Assembly: GCF_018991925.1 (NCBI RefSeq)
Contig: NW_024727773.1
Coordinates: forward strand, 1-64,000
Source: Homarus americanus
Taxonomy: Eukaryota; Arthropoda; Malacostraca; Decapoda; Nephropidae
DNA length: 64,000 bases
Direction: 5' to 3'
This document shows positions 1 to 13,136 of the stretch, piece after piece (within the stretch, counting starts at the first letter, position 1; every line of letters starts with the position of its first letter). A program made the position numbers and the translations under genes. The notes below the pieces were generated by a model. The model saw only the letters and a list, made by a program, of their open reading frames with translations. It had not been told where the DNA came from and made no database searches.

Positions 1-18
1 GGGGGGGGGGGGGGGGGG
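1..18. other. Homopolymer poly-G run at window start
   Basis: Eighteen consecutive G residues open the window and are followed immediately by adapter-like sequence and then the satellite. Nothing similar occurs elsewhere in the window. A pure G run at a contig edge is typical of sequencing or consensus artefact rather than biology, but a genuine G tract cannot be excluded from sequence alone. Confidence 0.7.
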
Positions 19-30
19 TTACGCATTGGT
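18..30 (+). other. Probable untrimmed nanopore adapter remnant
   Basis: The 13 bases GTTACGCATTGGT match the 3' end of the standard Oxford Nanopore ligation adapter (GTTACGTATTGCT, recalled from general knowledge) at 11 of 13 positions. They lie exactly at the edge of the sequence, before the first satellite unit. The stretch does not fit the 21-bp unit. If correct, the window begins at the physical start of a read used as contig end, and the array carries long-read consensus errors. Confidence 0.55.
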
Positions 31-3000
31 TAGGTGTACCTGGGAGGTCGGAGGTATACCTGGGAGGTGAGAAGTGTACCTGGGAGTGTCAGAGGTGTAC
101 CTGGGAGGTAAGAAGGTACCTGGGAGTGTCAGGGGTGTACCAAGGAGTGTCAGTGAGCACCTGGGAGGTCAGAGGTGTACCTGGGAGTATCGAAAGTGTA
201 CCTGGGAGCATCGGAGGTGTACCTGGGAGTGTCAAAGGTGTACCTGGGAGCATCAGAGGTGTACCTGGGAGAGCCAGAGGTACCTGGGAATATCGGAGGT
301 GTACCTGGGAATATCGGAGGTGTACCAGGCGTGTCAGAGGTGTACCTGGGAGTCTCGGAGGTGAACCAAGGAGTGTCAGAGGAGAACCTGGGAGGCCAGA
401 GGTGTACCTGGGAGTATCGGGAGGTACCGGGAGTATCGAAGCAAACGGGAGTGTCAAGATGTGTACCTGGGAGTATCAGAGGTGTACCTGGGAGGTGAGA
501 AGTGTACCTGGGAGTGTCTGGGGTGTACCTGGGAGTCAGAGGCATACCTGGGAGGTCAGGGTGTACCTGGGAGTGTCAGTGGAGTACCTGGGAGGTCAGA
601 GATGTACCTGGGAGTGCCAGAGGTGTACCTGGGAGTATCAGAGGTGTACCGGGAGTGTCAGAGGTACCTGGGAGAAGTCGGAGGTGTACCTGAAGTGCAA
701 AATGTACCTGGGAGTGTCGGAGGTGTACCGGAGTGTAAGAAGTGTACCTGGGAGTGTCGGAGGTACCTGGGAGCATGGAGGTACCTGAATGTCAGAGGTG
801 TACCTGGGAGTGTCAGAGGTGTACTGGGAGTGTCGGAGGTACCTGGGAGTAAGAGGTACCTGGGAGTGTCGGAGGTACCTGGGAGCGTCGGAGGTGTACC
901 TGGGAGGTCAGAGGTGTACCTGGGAGTTTCAAAGCGGTGTACCTGGGAGGTCTGAGGTGTACCTGGGAGTGTCAGAGGTGTGGCTGGGAGGTCAGAGGTG
1001 CACTTGGGAGTGACAGAGGTGCACCTTGGAGTGTCGAAGGTGTACCTGGGAGTGTCTGAGGTGTACCTGGCAGTGTCTGAGGTGTACCTGGCAGTGTCTG
1101 AGGTGTACCTGGCAGGTTGGGGCGTGTACCTGGGAGGGCTGGGCGGTGCACCTGGGAGTGTTAGAGGTATCAGGGAGGACAGAGAGTACCTAGAGTGTCA
1201 GAGGTGTACCTGGGAGTGTCAGAGGTGTACCTGGGAGTATCGGAGGTGTACCTGGGAGTGTCAGAGGTGTACCTGGAGTGTCAGAGGTGTACCTGGGAGG
1301 TCAGAGATGTACCTGGGAGTGTCAGAGGTACCAGGGAATGTCAGGAGAACCTGGGAGGTGGGAGGTGTACCTGGTAGTGTCGGAGGTGTACCTGGGAGGT
1401 CAGGGTGTACCAGAGTGCTGGTGGAGTACCTGGGAGTGTCAGGGTGTACCAGGGAGTGTCAGTGGAGTACCTGGAGGTCAGAGATGTACCTGGGAGTAGA
1501 CAGAGGTACCAGGTAATGTCAGTGAACACCTGGGAGTGTCAAAGGTGTACCTGGGAGGCCAGGAGGTGTACCTGGGAGTGTGAGAGGTACTTGGGAGTGT
1601 CAGAGGTGTACCTGGGAGGTCGGAGGCACTGGAGGTGGAGAAGTGTACCTGGGAGTGTCGGAGGAGTACTTGCGAGTGTGAGAAGTGTACCTGGGAGTGT
1701 CTGGGTGTACCTGGGAGTGTCTGGGGTGTACCTGGGAGTGTCTGAGGTGTACCTGGTGAGTGTCAGAGGTGTACCTGGGAAAGCCAGGAGTGTACCTGGG
1801 AGTGTCAGGGGTTGTACCAGGAGGTCAATGGGAGTACCTGGGAGGCCAGAGATGACCTGAGTGTCCAGAGGTGTACCTGGGAGGTTGGGAGGTGTACCTG
1901 AGTGTCAGAGGTGTACCTGGGAGCCTGAGATTCACCGGAGTGCAAAGTGGCACCTGGGAGGTCGGAGGTACCTGGGTGTGTCGGAGGTGTACCTGGGAGG
2001 GTCAGAGGTGTACCTGGGAGGTTAGGAGGTGCACCTGGGAGCTGAAGGGTGTACCTGGGAGTGTCTGAGGTGTCCTGGAAGTGTCAGAGGTGTGCCTGGG
2101 AGTGTCAGAGGCACTTGGGAGTGTCAAAGCACCTTGGAGTGACTGTGGTGTACCTGGGTGTGTGTGAGGTGTACCTGGCAGTGTCTGAGGTGTACCGCAG
2201 TGTCAAGCGGTTTACCTGGGAGGTGAAGGCGGTGTACTGGGAGTAAGAGACGTATCAGGAGTGACAGAGGAGCACCTGGGAGTGTCAGAGGTGTACCTTG
2301 ATTGTCAGAGGTGTATCTGGGAGTAGTCGGACGTACATGGGAGTGTCAGAGGTGTACCAGGGAATGTCAGAGGAGTACTTGGGAGTGTCAGAGGTGCCTG
2401 GAGTGTCAGAGGTGTACCTGGGAGTGTCAGAGGTGCACCTGGGAGTGTCGGAGGCATACCTGGGAGGTGGAGAAGTGTACCTGGGAGTGTCTCGGTGTAC
2501 CTGGGAGGTCAGAGGTGTACCTGGGAGTGTCAGGGTGTAAACAGGAATGCAGTCAGTGGAGTACCTGGGAGGTCAAAGGTACCTGGGAGTGTCAGAGGTG
2601 TACCTGGGATTGTCTGGAGGTGTACCTGGGAGTGTCAGAGGTGTACCTGGGAGGTTTGGAGGTGTACCTGGGAGGTATGAGGTGTACCTGGAGTGTCTGA
2701 GGTGTACCCAGGTGTCTGAGGTGCCTGGGAGTGTCAGAGGTGCACTTGGGAGTGTCAGAGGTGCACCTTGGAGTGTCTGAGGTGTACCTGGGAGTGTCTG
2801 AGGTACCTGGCAGTGTCTGGAGGTGTACCTGGCAGTGTCCGAGGTGTACCTGGCACTGTCAGCGGTAAGCTGGGAGTGTCACTGGTGCACCTGGGAGGTC
2901 AGAGGTGTACCTGGGAGTATCGGAGGCACTGGGAGTCAGAGGTGTATCTGGGAGTGTTGGACGTGTACCTGGGAGTGTCAGAGTGCACCTGGGAGTGTCG

Positions 3001-5999
3001 AAGGTACCTTGAGTGTCGAAGGTGTACCTGGGAGTGTCTGAGGTGTACCTGGCAGTGTCTGAGGTGCACCTGGCAGTGTCTGAGGTGTACCGCAGTGTCA
3101 GTGGTGTACCTGGAGGGTCAGGTGCACCTGGGAGTGTCAGAGGTGTATCAGGAGTGACAGAGGAGTACCTGGGAGGTCAGAGGTGTACCTGGGAGGTCAG
3201 AGGTGTACCTGGGAGACGGAGGTGTACCTGGGAGTGTCAGGAGGTGTACCTGGGAGTGTCAGGTGTACCTGGGAGTGTCAGAGGTACCTGGGAGTATCAG
3301 AGATGTACCTGGGAGAAGCCAGAGGTGTATTCAGGAGCAAGGGACGTGTACCTGGGAGTGTCAGAGGTGTACTAGGGAGTGTGAGAAGTGTACCTGGGAG
3401 TGTCAGAGGTGCACCAGGAGTGTAAGAAGGTACCTGGGAGGAGAAGTGTACCTGGGAGTGTCAGAGGTGTACCTGGGGTATCAGAGATGTACCTGGGAGT
3501 GTCAGAGATGTACTCAGTGTGAAAAGTGTACCTGGAGTGTCAGAGGTGTACCTGGGAGGTAAGAAGTGCACCTGGGAGGTCAGGGGTGTACCAGGGAGGT
3601 CAGTGGAGAGCCTGGGAGTGTCAAGGAGGTGTACCTGGGAGGTCAGGGTTGTACCAGGGAGGTCAATGGAGTACCTGGGAGTGTCGGAGGGTACCTGGGA
3701 ATGTCAGAGGTGTACCTTGGGAGTGTCAGAGGTGTACCTGGGAGGTCTGGAGGTGTACCTGGGAGAAGGTAGAGTGTCGGAGGTGTACCTGGGAGTGTCG
3801 GAGGTGTACCTGGAGTGTCAGAGGTGTACCTGGGAGTTTCAGAGGTGTACCTGGGAGGTTCGAGGTGTACCTGGGAGGCCAGAGGTGTGGCTGGGAGGTC
3901 AGAGGTGCACTTGGGAGTGACAGAGGTGCACCTGGAGTGCCGAAGGTGTACCTGGGAGTGTCTGAGGTGTACCTGGCAGTGTCTGAGGTGTACCTGGCAG
4001 TGTCTGAGGTGTACCTGGCAATGTCATGGTGTACCTGGGAGGTCATGGTGCACCTGGGAGTGTTAGAGGTGTATCAGGAGTGACAGAGAGAGTACCTAGA
4101 GTGTCAGAGGTGGACCGGAGTGTCAGAGGTACCTGGGAGTATCGGAGGTGTACCTGGGAGGTCAGAGGTGTACCTGGGAGGCCAGAGGTGTACCTGGGAG
4201 GTCAGAGATGTACCTGGGAGGCTCGGAGGTGTACCAGGAATGTCAGGAGAACCTGGAGGTCAGGTGGTGTACCCAGAGGTACCTGGGAGGTCAGGGGTGT
4301 ACCAGGGAGGGCTGGTGGGAGTACCTGGAGTGCTCAGAGGTGTACCAGGAGTGTCAGTGGAGTACCTGGGAGTGTTGGGAGGTGTACCTGGGAGGTCAGA
4401 GGTGTACCTGGGAGTGGTCAGAGGTGTACCTGGGAGTGCAAAAGCACCTGGGAGTGTCGTAGGTGTACTGGAGCAAGAACTGTACCTGGGAGTGTCGGAG
4501 GTGTACCTGGAGTGTTGAGGTACCTGAGAGCTGTCAGAGGTGAACCTGGGAGTGTCAGAGGTGTACCTGGTAGTGTCGGAGGTGAAGCTGGGAGGTTGGG
4601 GTGTACCAGGAGTGTCAGTGGAGTACCTGGGAGTGTCAGGAGGGGTACCTGGGAGCACTGAAGGTATCTGGGAGCATCGGAGGTGTACCTGGGAGGCCAG
4701 AGGTGTAATGGGAGTATCAGAGGTACCTGGGAGTGTCAGAGGTGTACCTGGGAGTGTGAGAAGTGTACCTGGGAGTGTCTGGGTACCTGGGAGGTCAGAG
4801 GTATACCTGGAGTGTCAGGTGTACCAGGAGTGCGTCAGTGGAGGACCTGGGAGGCCAGAGATGTACCTGGGAGTGTCAGAGGTACCTGGGAGTGTTGGGA
4901 GGTGTACCTGGGAGGCCAGAGGTGTACCTGGGAGTGTCTGGAGGTGTACCGGAAGGCAAAAGTGTACCTGGGAGTGTCAGAGTACCTGGGAGTGTAAGAA
5001 CTGTACCTGGGAGGCCGGAGGTGTACCTGGGAGTGTCTGAGGTGTACCTGGGAATGTCAGAGGCACTTGGGAGTGTCAGAGGTACCTGGGAGTGTCGGAG
5101 GTACCTGGGAGGTAAGAAGGTACCTGGGAGTGTCGGAGGTGTACCTGGGAGTGTCGGAGGTGTACCTGGGAGTGTCAGAGGTGTACCTGGGAGTTTCAGC
5201 GGTGTACCTGGGAGTGTCTGAGGTGCACCTGGGAGGTCAGAGGTGTGGCTGGGTGTCAGAGGTGCACTTGAGTGACAGAGGTGCACCTGGAGTGTCGAAG
5301 GTGTACCTGGGAGTGTCTGAGGTGTACCTGGCAGTGTCTGAGGTGTACCTGGCAGTGTCTGAGGTGTACCTGGCAGTGTCAAGGTGTACCTGGGAGGGTC
5401 AAGGGGCACCTGGGAGGTAGAGGTGTATCAGGAGGACGGAGGAGTACCTAGGAGTGTCAGAGGTGTACCTGGAGTGTCAGAGGTACCTGGGAGTGTCGGA
5501 GGTGTACCTGGGAGCAAGGTGAGGTACCTGGGAGGTCAGAGGTGTACCTGGGAGAAGTCAGAGACACGGGAGTGTCAGAGGTGTACCAGGGAATGTCAGG
5601 AGAACCTGGGAGTGCCAGAGGTGTACCTGGGAGTGTCGGAGGTGTACCCAGAGTCAGGGTGTATCTGGGAGCACGGAGGTACCTGGGAGGTCAGAGGTGT
5701 ACCGGAGTATCAGAGGTGTACCCTGGGAGTGTCAGAGGTGTACCTGGAATATCGGAGGTGTACCTGGGAATATCGGAGATGTACCAGGGCGTGTCAGAGG
5801 TGTACCTGGGAGTCTCAGAGGAAACAAAGAGTGTCAGAGGCGTACCTGGGAGTGTCAGAGGTACCTGGGAGTATCGGGAGTTGTTCCCGGGGAGGACTGG
5901 AAGTGTACCTGGGAGTGTCAGAGAACCTGGAGTATCAGAGGTGTACCTGGGAGTGTCAGAGGTGTACCAGGAGTGTCAGGGTAACTGGAGGTCAGAGGT
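31..5999 (+). repeat. Array segment before the first super-repeat landmark
   Basis: This segment contains typical variant blocks: AATATCGG followed by CAGGCGTGTCAG and GTCTCGGAGGTGAACC near 280-385, the GTGGCTGGG unit near 970, runs of CCTGGCAGTGTCTGAGG near 1060-1110, 3050, 3980 and 5330, and the TATCAGG...GACAG block near 1170, 2250, 3150, 4075 and 5430. The last block recurs at roughly 0.9-1.4 kb, so a sub-period of about that size exists, but its length is irregular. I take the segment end from the landmark at about 6000. Confidence 0.7.
1703..1736 (+). other. Potential G-quadruplex motif
   Basis: Four G tracts (1703-1705, 1713-1715, 1723-1726, 1734-1736) are separated by loops of exactly 7 nt. 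This meets the usual G3+N1-7 rule. It arises where the unit end CAGAGG is replaced by CTGGGG or CTGGG. Confidence 0.6.
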
Positions 6000-6481
6000 G
6001 TAACTTGAATGTCAGAGGTGAACCAGGAGCCAGTGAGTACCTGGGAGTCTCAAAGGTGTACCTGGGAGACGGAGGTGTACCTGGGAATATCGGAGGTGTA
6101 TCTGAGAGTGTCAGAGGTGTACCTGGCAGTGTCAGAGGTGTACCTGGGATGGCCAGGAGATGTACCTGGGAGTGTCGGAGGTGTACCTGGGAGGTGGAGA
6201 ACTGCACCTGGGAGTGTCGCAGGTGTACCTGGGAGTGTCGGAGGTGCACATGCAGTGCTGAGCGGTGTACCTGGAGTAACAGAGGTGTACCAGGTAATGT
6301 CAGTGGAATACCTGGGAGTGTCAGTACCTGGGAGTGCAGAGGTGTACCTGGGAGTGTCAGAGGCACTGGGAGTGTTAGAGGTACCTGGGAGGTCGGAGGT
6401 GTACCTGGGAGTGTGGAGAAGTGCACCTGGGAGAAGTCGGAGGTGTACTTGCGAGTGTGAGAAGTGTACCTGGGAGTGTCT

Positions 6482-6516
6482 GGGGTGTACCTGGGAGTGT
6501 CTGGGGTGTACCTGGG
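6482..6516 (+). other. Potential G-quadruplex motif
   Basis: G tracts at 6482-6485, 6493-6495, 6503-6506 and 6514-6516 have loops TGTACCT, AGTGTCT and TGTACCT, 7 nt each. Produced by two successive CTGGGG-type units. Confidence 0.6.
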
Positions 6517-9500
6517 AGTGTCTGAGGTGTACCTCAGAGTGTCAGAGGTGTACCTGGGAGTGTCAGAGGTGTACCTGGGAGGTGTCAGGGTTGTACCAGG
6601 AGTGTCAAGGAGTACCTGGGAGTGTCAGAGATGTACCTGGGAGTGCAGAGGTGTACCTGGGAGTGTCAGAGGCCTGTTAGTGTCAGAGGTGTACCTGGGA
6701 GTGTCTCTGAGATGCACCTGGGAGTGTAAAAGCGTACCTGGGAGCATGGAGGTGTCCCTGGTGTGTCGGAGGTGTACCTGGGAGTGTCAGGGGTGTACCT
6801 GGTGTTAGAGGTGTACCTGGGAGTGTCAGCGGTGTACTGGGAGTGTCTGAGGTGTACCCTGAAGTGTCAGAAGGTGCCTGGGAGTTTCAGAGGTGCACTT
6901 GGGAGTGTCAAAGGTGCACCTTGGAGTGACTGTGGTGTACCTGGGTGTCTGAGGTGTACCTGGCAGTGTCTGAGGTGTACCTGGCAGTGTCTGAGGTGTA
7001 CCTGGCAGTCAGCGGTTTACCTGGGAGTGCCGGGCTGTACCTGGGAGAGCAGACGTATCAGAGTGACAGAGGAGTACCTGGGAGTGTCAGAGGTACCTGG
7101 AGTGTCAGAGGTGTATCTGGGAGGTCGGACGTGCACATGGGAGAGCTCAGAGGTGTACCAGGAATGTCAGAGGAGTACTTGGGAGTGGCCAGAGGTGTAC
7201 CTGGAGTGTCAGAGTTGTACTTGAGTGTCAGAGGTGTACCTGGGAGAGTCAGAGGTGTACCTGGGAGTGTCGGAGGTATACCTGAGAGTGTGAGAAGTGT
7301 ACCTGGGAGTGTCTCGGGTGTACCTGGGAGTGCAGAGGTGTACCTGGGAGGTCAGGGGTGTAACAGGGAATGTCAGTGGAGTACCTGGGAGTGTCAAAGG
7401 TGTACCTGGGAGGTCAGAGGTGTACCTGGGATTGTCAGAGGTGTACCTGGGAGCAGAGGTGTACCTGGGAGTGCCGGAGGTGTACCTGGGAGTGTCTGAG
7501 GTGTACCTGGGAGTGTCTGAGGTACCTGGCAGTGTTCGGAGGTGTACCTGGGAGTGTAAGAACTGTACCTGGGAGTGTCGAAGGTGTACCTGGGAGGCCG
7601 GAGGTGTACCTGGGAATGTTTGAGGTGTACCTGGCAGTGTCTGAGGTGCACCCTGAGTGTCTGAGGTGTACCTGGGAGTGTTGAGGTGTACCTGGCAGTG
7701 TCTGAGGTGTACCTGGCAGTGTCTGAAGGTTCCCGGCACCATCACGGTGCTGAGGTCACTGGGACCTGGGAGCAGAGGTGTACCTGGGAGAGACGGGAGG
7801 TGTACCTGGGAGTGTCAGAGGTGTATGTGTGAGTGTTGGACGTGTACCTGGGAGTGTCAGGTGCACTTGGGAGGACAGAGGCACCTTGGAGTGTCGAAGC
7901 TGTACCTGGGAGTGTCTGAGGTGTACCTGGCAGTGTCTGAGGTGTACCTGGCAGTGCCTGAGGTGTACCTGGCAGTGCTGGGGGTGTACCTGGGAGGGTC
8001 AAGCGGTGCACCTGGGAGTGTTAGAGGTGTATCAGGAGTGACAGAGAGTACCTAGAGCTGTCAGAGGTACCCGGGAAGCCAGAGGTGTGCCTGGGAGTAT
8101 CGGGAGGTACCTGGGAGTGTCAGAGGTGAGGTGCCAGAGGTGGCCTGGTATCAGAGATGTACCTGGGAGGTGTCAGAGGTGTATCTCAGAGCATGGACGT
8201 GCACCTGGGAGTGTCAGGTACCAGGGAGGAGAAGTGTACCTGGGAGGTCAGAGGCACCAGGGAGTGTAAGAGTGTACCTGGGAGCAGGAGAAGTGTACCT
8301 GTGAGTGTCAGAGGTGTACCTGGGATCAGAGATGTACCTGGGAGGCCAGAGACCTGGAGTGTGAGAAGTGAACCATGAGTGTCAGAGAACTGGGAGTGTA
8401 AGAAGTGTACCTGGGAGTGTTGGGTGTACCAGGAGTGTCAGTGGAGAGCCTGGAGGCAGAGGAGGTACCTGGAGTGTCAGGGTTGTACCAGGGAGTGTCA
8501 ATGGGAGTACCTGGAGTAGCCGGAGGTGGTACTCTGGAATGCTGAGGCAGATTTGGGAGTGTCAGAGGTGTACCTGAGAAGTCGGAGGGTACCTGGGAGG
8601 TAAGAAGGTACCTGGGAGTAAGCCGGAGGTGTACCTGGGAGTGCCGGAGGGTACCTGGGAGGCAGAGTGTACCTGGGAGCCAGTGCACCTGGGAGTGTCT
8701 GAGGTGCCCTGGGAGGTCAGAGGTGTGGTTGGAGGACAGAGGTGCACTTGGGAGGACAGAGGTGCACCTTGGAGTGTCTGAAGGTGCACCTGGAGTGTCT
8801 GGGAGGCATGGCAGTGTCTGAGGTGTACCTGGCAGTGTCTGGAGGTGACCTGGCAGTGTCAGTGGTGTACCTGGAGGCAGTGGCAAAATGGGAGTGCTGG
8901 GGAGGTGGCTAGGGAGGACAGAGAGTACCTGGGAGGTCAGAGGTGTACCTGGAGCAAGCAGAGGTACCTGGGAGTGTCGGAGGTACCTGGAGTGTCGGAG
9001 GTGTACCTGGGAGTGTCAGAGGTACCTGGGAGTGTCAGAGATGTACCTGGGAGTGTCAGAGGCTTTGGGAGTGCTGGAGGTACCTGGGAGTGTCAAAGGC
9101 ACCAGGAATGTCAGAGGTGTACCTGGAGTGTCAGAGGTGTACCTGGTAGCCTGGAGGTGCACCTGGGAGGTCAGGTGTACCAGGGAGTATCAGGAGTGCC
9201 TGGGAGGCCAGAGATGTACCTGGGAGTGTCAGAGGTGTACCTGGAGATCAGAGGCACCTGGGAGGTCAGAGGTGCACCTGAGTGTCAGAGGTGCACCTGG
9301 AGTGTAAGAGGTGCATCTGGGAAATCGGAGGTGTACCTGGAGTGTCGAGATGTACCAGGAGTGTCAGAAGTGTACCTGGGAGTCTCAGAGGTGATCTCAA
9401 GGAGTGTCAGAGGCGGTACCTGGGAGTGTCAGAGGCACCTGGGAGCATGGAGCTGAACCTGGGAGTGAATGAAGGTACCTGGGAATGTCTGAGGTGTACC

Positions 9501-10199
9501 TGAGTGTCAGAGGTGTACCTGGGAGCAAGTCAGAGTACCTGGTGAGCAAGTCAGTGGTGTACCTGGGAGTGTGCCAGGTACCTGGAATGTCAGAGGTGAA
9601 CCTGGAGTGTCAGGAGCACCTGGCAGTCTCAAGGTACCTGGGAGTGTCGGTGAGAGTGTACCTGTTAGGAGGTGTACTCAGAGTGACAGAGGAGTACCTG
9701 GCAGGCCAGAGGTGTACCTTGGAGTGTCAGATGTGACCTGGGAGTGTGGACGTGTACATGGGAGTGTGAGAACAGGCCTGGGAGTGTTCAGGCACCTGGG
9801 AAGTGTCAGAGGTGTACTGTCATGTTATAGTGTGCACTGGGAGTGTCAGAGTAAAATTGTGGAATGTCAGAGGAATACCTGAGTGTCGGAGGTGTACCTG
9901 GGAGTGTGAGGCACCTGGGAGTGTCAGAGGTACCTGGGAGGTCAGAGGTGTACCTGGGAGTGTCAGAGGTGCACCTGGAGTGTGTGAGAGAAGCACTGGG
10001 AGTGTCGGAGCCACCGCGAGTGCAGAAGTGCACCTGGGAGTGTCTGAGGTGCACCTGGGAGTGTCTGAGGCTACCTGGGAGTGTCTCGAGGTGTACCTGA
10101 GAGTGTCAGAGGTGTACCTGGGAGTGTCAGATGTACCTGGGAGTGCCAGGGGTTGTACCAGGGAGTGTCAATGGAGTACCTGGGAGGTCAGATGTACTG

Positions 10200-13100
10200 A
10201 GAGTGCTGTAGGTGTGTACCAGAGGCACCAGCCAAACAGAGGTGTACCTGGGAGTGTCTGAGATGCACCTGGGAGTGTAAAAAGTGTACCTGGGAGTGTC
10301 GGAGGCACCTGGAGTGTCAGGAGGTACCTGGGAGCAAAGGAGGCACCTGGGAGGAACACCTGGGAGTGCCCTGAGGCACCTGGAAGTGTGGGAGGTGTAC
10401 CTGGGAGTGTCTGAGGCACTGGGAGTGTCAGAAACCTGGAGCACCAGGCACTGGGTGCCCTGGAGGTGTACCTGGGAGCAAGTTGGAGGGTACCTGGCAG
10501 TGCCTGAGGTGTACCTGGAAGTGGCCAGAGGGTACCTGGGAGCAGCCAGAGGTGCACCTGGGAGTGTCAGAGGTGCACCTGGGAGGACTGAGGTGTACCT
10601 GGCAAAACCTGAGGTGTACTGGCAGTTCGGTGCACCTGGCAGCCTGAGGTGCACTGCAGTGCTGGGTTGCACTTGGGAGGTTGGGAGAACCCAGGCAGAC
10701 GTGTACGGGAGTGGCAGAAGAGTACCTAGGAGGCCAGAGGTAATGGGAGTGTCGAGAAGTAGTACCTGGGAGGTCAGGTGTACCTGGGAGGTCAGAGGTA
10801 CCTGGAGGGTAAACCTGGGAGGCTGCGGAGGCACCTGGAGGCAAGGCTACCAGGAGTGTCACTGAGTGCCTTGGGAGGCCAGAGATGTACTGGGAGGTTG
10901 GGGATGGTGTACCGAGTCTAGAGGTGTACCAGTAGGTGTCAGAGGCACCTGGAGGTCAGAGGTGGCTTGGAGTGCTAGAGGTGCACCTGGGAGGTCAAGG
11001 GGCACCTGGGAGTGTCTAAGGCACTGAAGTGTCGAGGTGCCTGAGTGCTGTGCACTGGGAGGCCAAGGCAGCACCTGAGTGACCAGGCACCCAGTGTGTC
11101 TGAGGTGCACCTGGCAGTGTCCAGGTGTTCCTGGCAGTGACCAGGCACCCAAGGCGTCAGTGTCACACCCTGGAGCAACAAAGCGGTGTACCTGGAGCAG
11201 CAGGACGTATCAGGAGCAACAGAGAGTACCTAGAGGCCGAGGCGGAGTGAAGGCACCGAGTGTCTCGGGTGCACCTGGGATGTTGCACCTGGAGTGTCAG
11301 AGGTGTAACAGGAATGCCAGGAGCACCTGGGAGGTCAGAAGTGTACCTGGAGCACAGAGGTGCACCTGGGAGTCTGAGGTGCACCTGGAGGCCAGAGGTA
11401 CCTGGGAGGTCTGAGGCAAGGGAAGGTAAGAAGTGCACCTGGGAGGTCGGAGGTAATCTGGAGGCCGGAGGAAACTGGGAGGTCAGAGGTGCTTGGGAGT
11501 GTCTGAGGCACCTGGGAGTGTCTGAGGTACCTGGGAGGCCAGAGGTGGCCTGGAGTGTCAGAGGTGCACTTGAGGCCAGGCACCTTGGAGAGTCTGAGGT
11601 GACCTGGAGTGTCTGAGGTGCACCTGCAGTGTTCGATGCACCTGGCAGTGCCTAGGTGTAACTGGCACTGCGGCGGTAATTCTGGGAGGTCACCGGTGCA
11701 CTGGGAGGTTAGAGGTATCAGGAGGACAGAGGAGGCCCAGGAGGCCGAGGTACCTGGGAGGATGGGAGGTGCACCTGGGAGCACGGGAGGTGTACTGGGA
11801 GCCGAGGCACCTGGGAGGCCAGTGTACCTGGGAGAAGAGAGATGTACCTGGGAGGTCAAGGGAGTGTTGACGTACCTGGGGAGGCCAGAGTACCAGGGAG
11901 TGAGAAGGTACCTGGAGGTTGGGGAGGTGTACCTGAGGTAAGAAGTGCACCTGGAGAGAAGTGCACCTGGGAGGCTGGGAGGTGTACCTGAGCACAGAGA
12001 TGCCGGAGGTCAGGGGGAGATGTACCTGGGAGGAGAAGGTACCTGGAGGCCAGAGGTGAACCTTGGGAGTGTCTGAAGGTACCTGGGAGGCTGGGGTGTA
12101 CCAGGGAGTGCTGAGGGGAACCTGGAGGCTGGGAGGTGCCTGGGAGGCCGGAGGTACCTGGGAGTGCCTGGGGCCAGGAGCCAGGAGTACCTGGGAGTGC
12201 AGAGGTGGGCACCATGGAGCAGCCTGGGAGGTGTATCTGGGAGCAGGAGGTAACATGGGAGGCTGGGAGGTACCAGGAATGCCAAGGAGTACTGCAGAGG
12301 TCAGAGGTGTACCTGGGAGGTCAGAGTTGTACCTGGGAGGTCAGAGGCACCTAAGGACAGAGGCACCTGGGAGTGTCGGAGACACCTGGAGGTGAGAAGG
12401 TACCTGGGAGTAAGCAGATGTATCATGGGAGTGACAGAGGAGCACCTAGGAGGCCGAGGTACTTGGGAGGGAGAAGTGTACCTGGGAGTGTTCTGGTACC
12501 TGGGAGGTTGGGAGGTACCTGGGAGTGCCATGAGCACGAGAGGCTGGGAGGAAACATGGAGTGTCGAGGTACCTGGGAGGTCGGACGCATGGGAGGCCAG
12601 AGGTACCAGGAATGTCAGAGAGTACTTTGGGAGCCAGAGGTGTACCCATGCAAAGGCACCTGGGAGGGGAGGTATACCTGGGAGGAGAAGGTACCTGGGA
12701 GGTTAGACGTACCAGGAGGACAGAGGAGCACCAGAGGCTGGGAGGTGCACCTGGGAGGTGTGGAGAAGGTACCTGGGAGGCCGGAGGCACTGGGAGTCAG
12801 GGGTGCACCAGGAGTGCCAGTGGAGCACCTGGGAGGTCAGAGGTGCGGAGCGTCAGGGGAGGTATCTGGGAGTGTTGGACGTGGCTGCCTGGGAGTGTCA
12901 GAGGTGTACCACGGGAATGCCGAGGAGACTGGGAGGTCAGAGGTACCCAGAAGTGCAAAAGGTACTGGAGTGCCGGGGAACTGGGAGGTAAGAACTGTAC
13001 CTGGGAGTAATGGGAGTTGCCCCTGGGAGGCCTGGAAGGTGTACCTGGGAGCGCCAGAGGCAACCTGGGAGATCAGAGGTGCACCTGGGTCAGAGGTGTA
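10200..13100 (+). repeat. Degenerate block of the array
   Basis: In this block the GTGTACC part of the unit is frequently reduced to GCACC or GTACC, and AGTGTCAG to AGGTCAG, AGGCCAGAGG or AGGCCGGAGG. Unit lengths fall to about 15-20 bp and the higher-order order is hard to follow. There is no unique insertion. It is either an older, unhomogenised part of the array or a poorly polished stretch; the sequence alone does not separate these. Confidence 0.7.
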
Positions 13101-13136
13101 CCAGGAGTGTCAGGTGTAACTGGGAGTGTCAGAGGT

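Larger units (their letters stand above)
6000..13136 (+). repeat. Super-repeat copy, short form (about 7.1 kb)
   Basis: Bounded by landmark GTAACTTGAATGTCAG near 6000 and GTAACTGGGAATGTCAG near 13137. After the left landmark come the TTGCGAG unit (6448), a TGTTAG unit (6675), the TTGGAGTGACTGTGG unit (about 6920) and a triple CCTGGCAG run. The same order is seen in the next three copies. It is about 1 kb shorter than the next copy and includes a degenerate block at 10200-13100, so the length difference may be real deletion or consensus loss. Confidence 0.6.
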
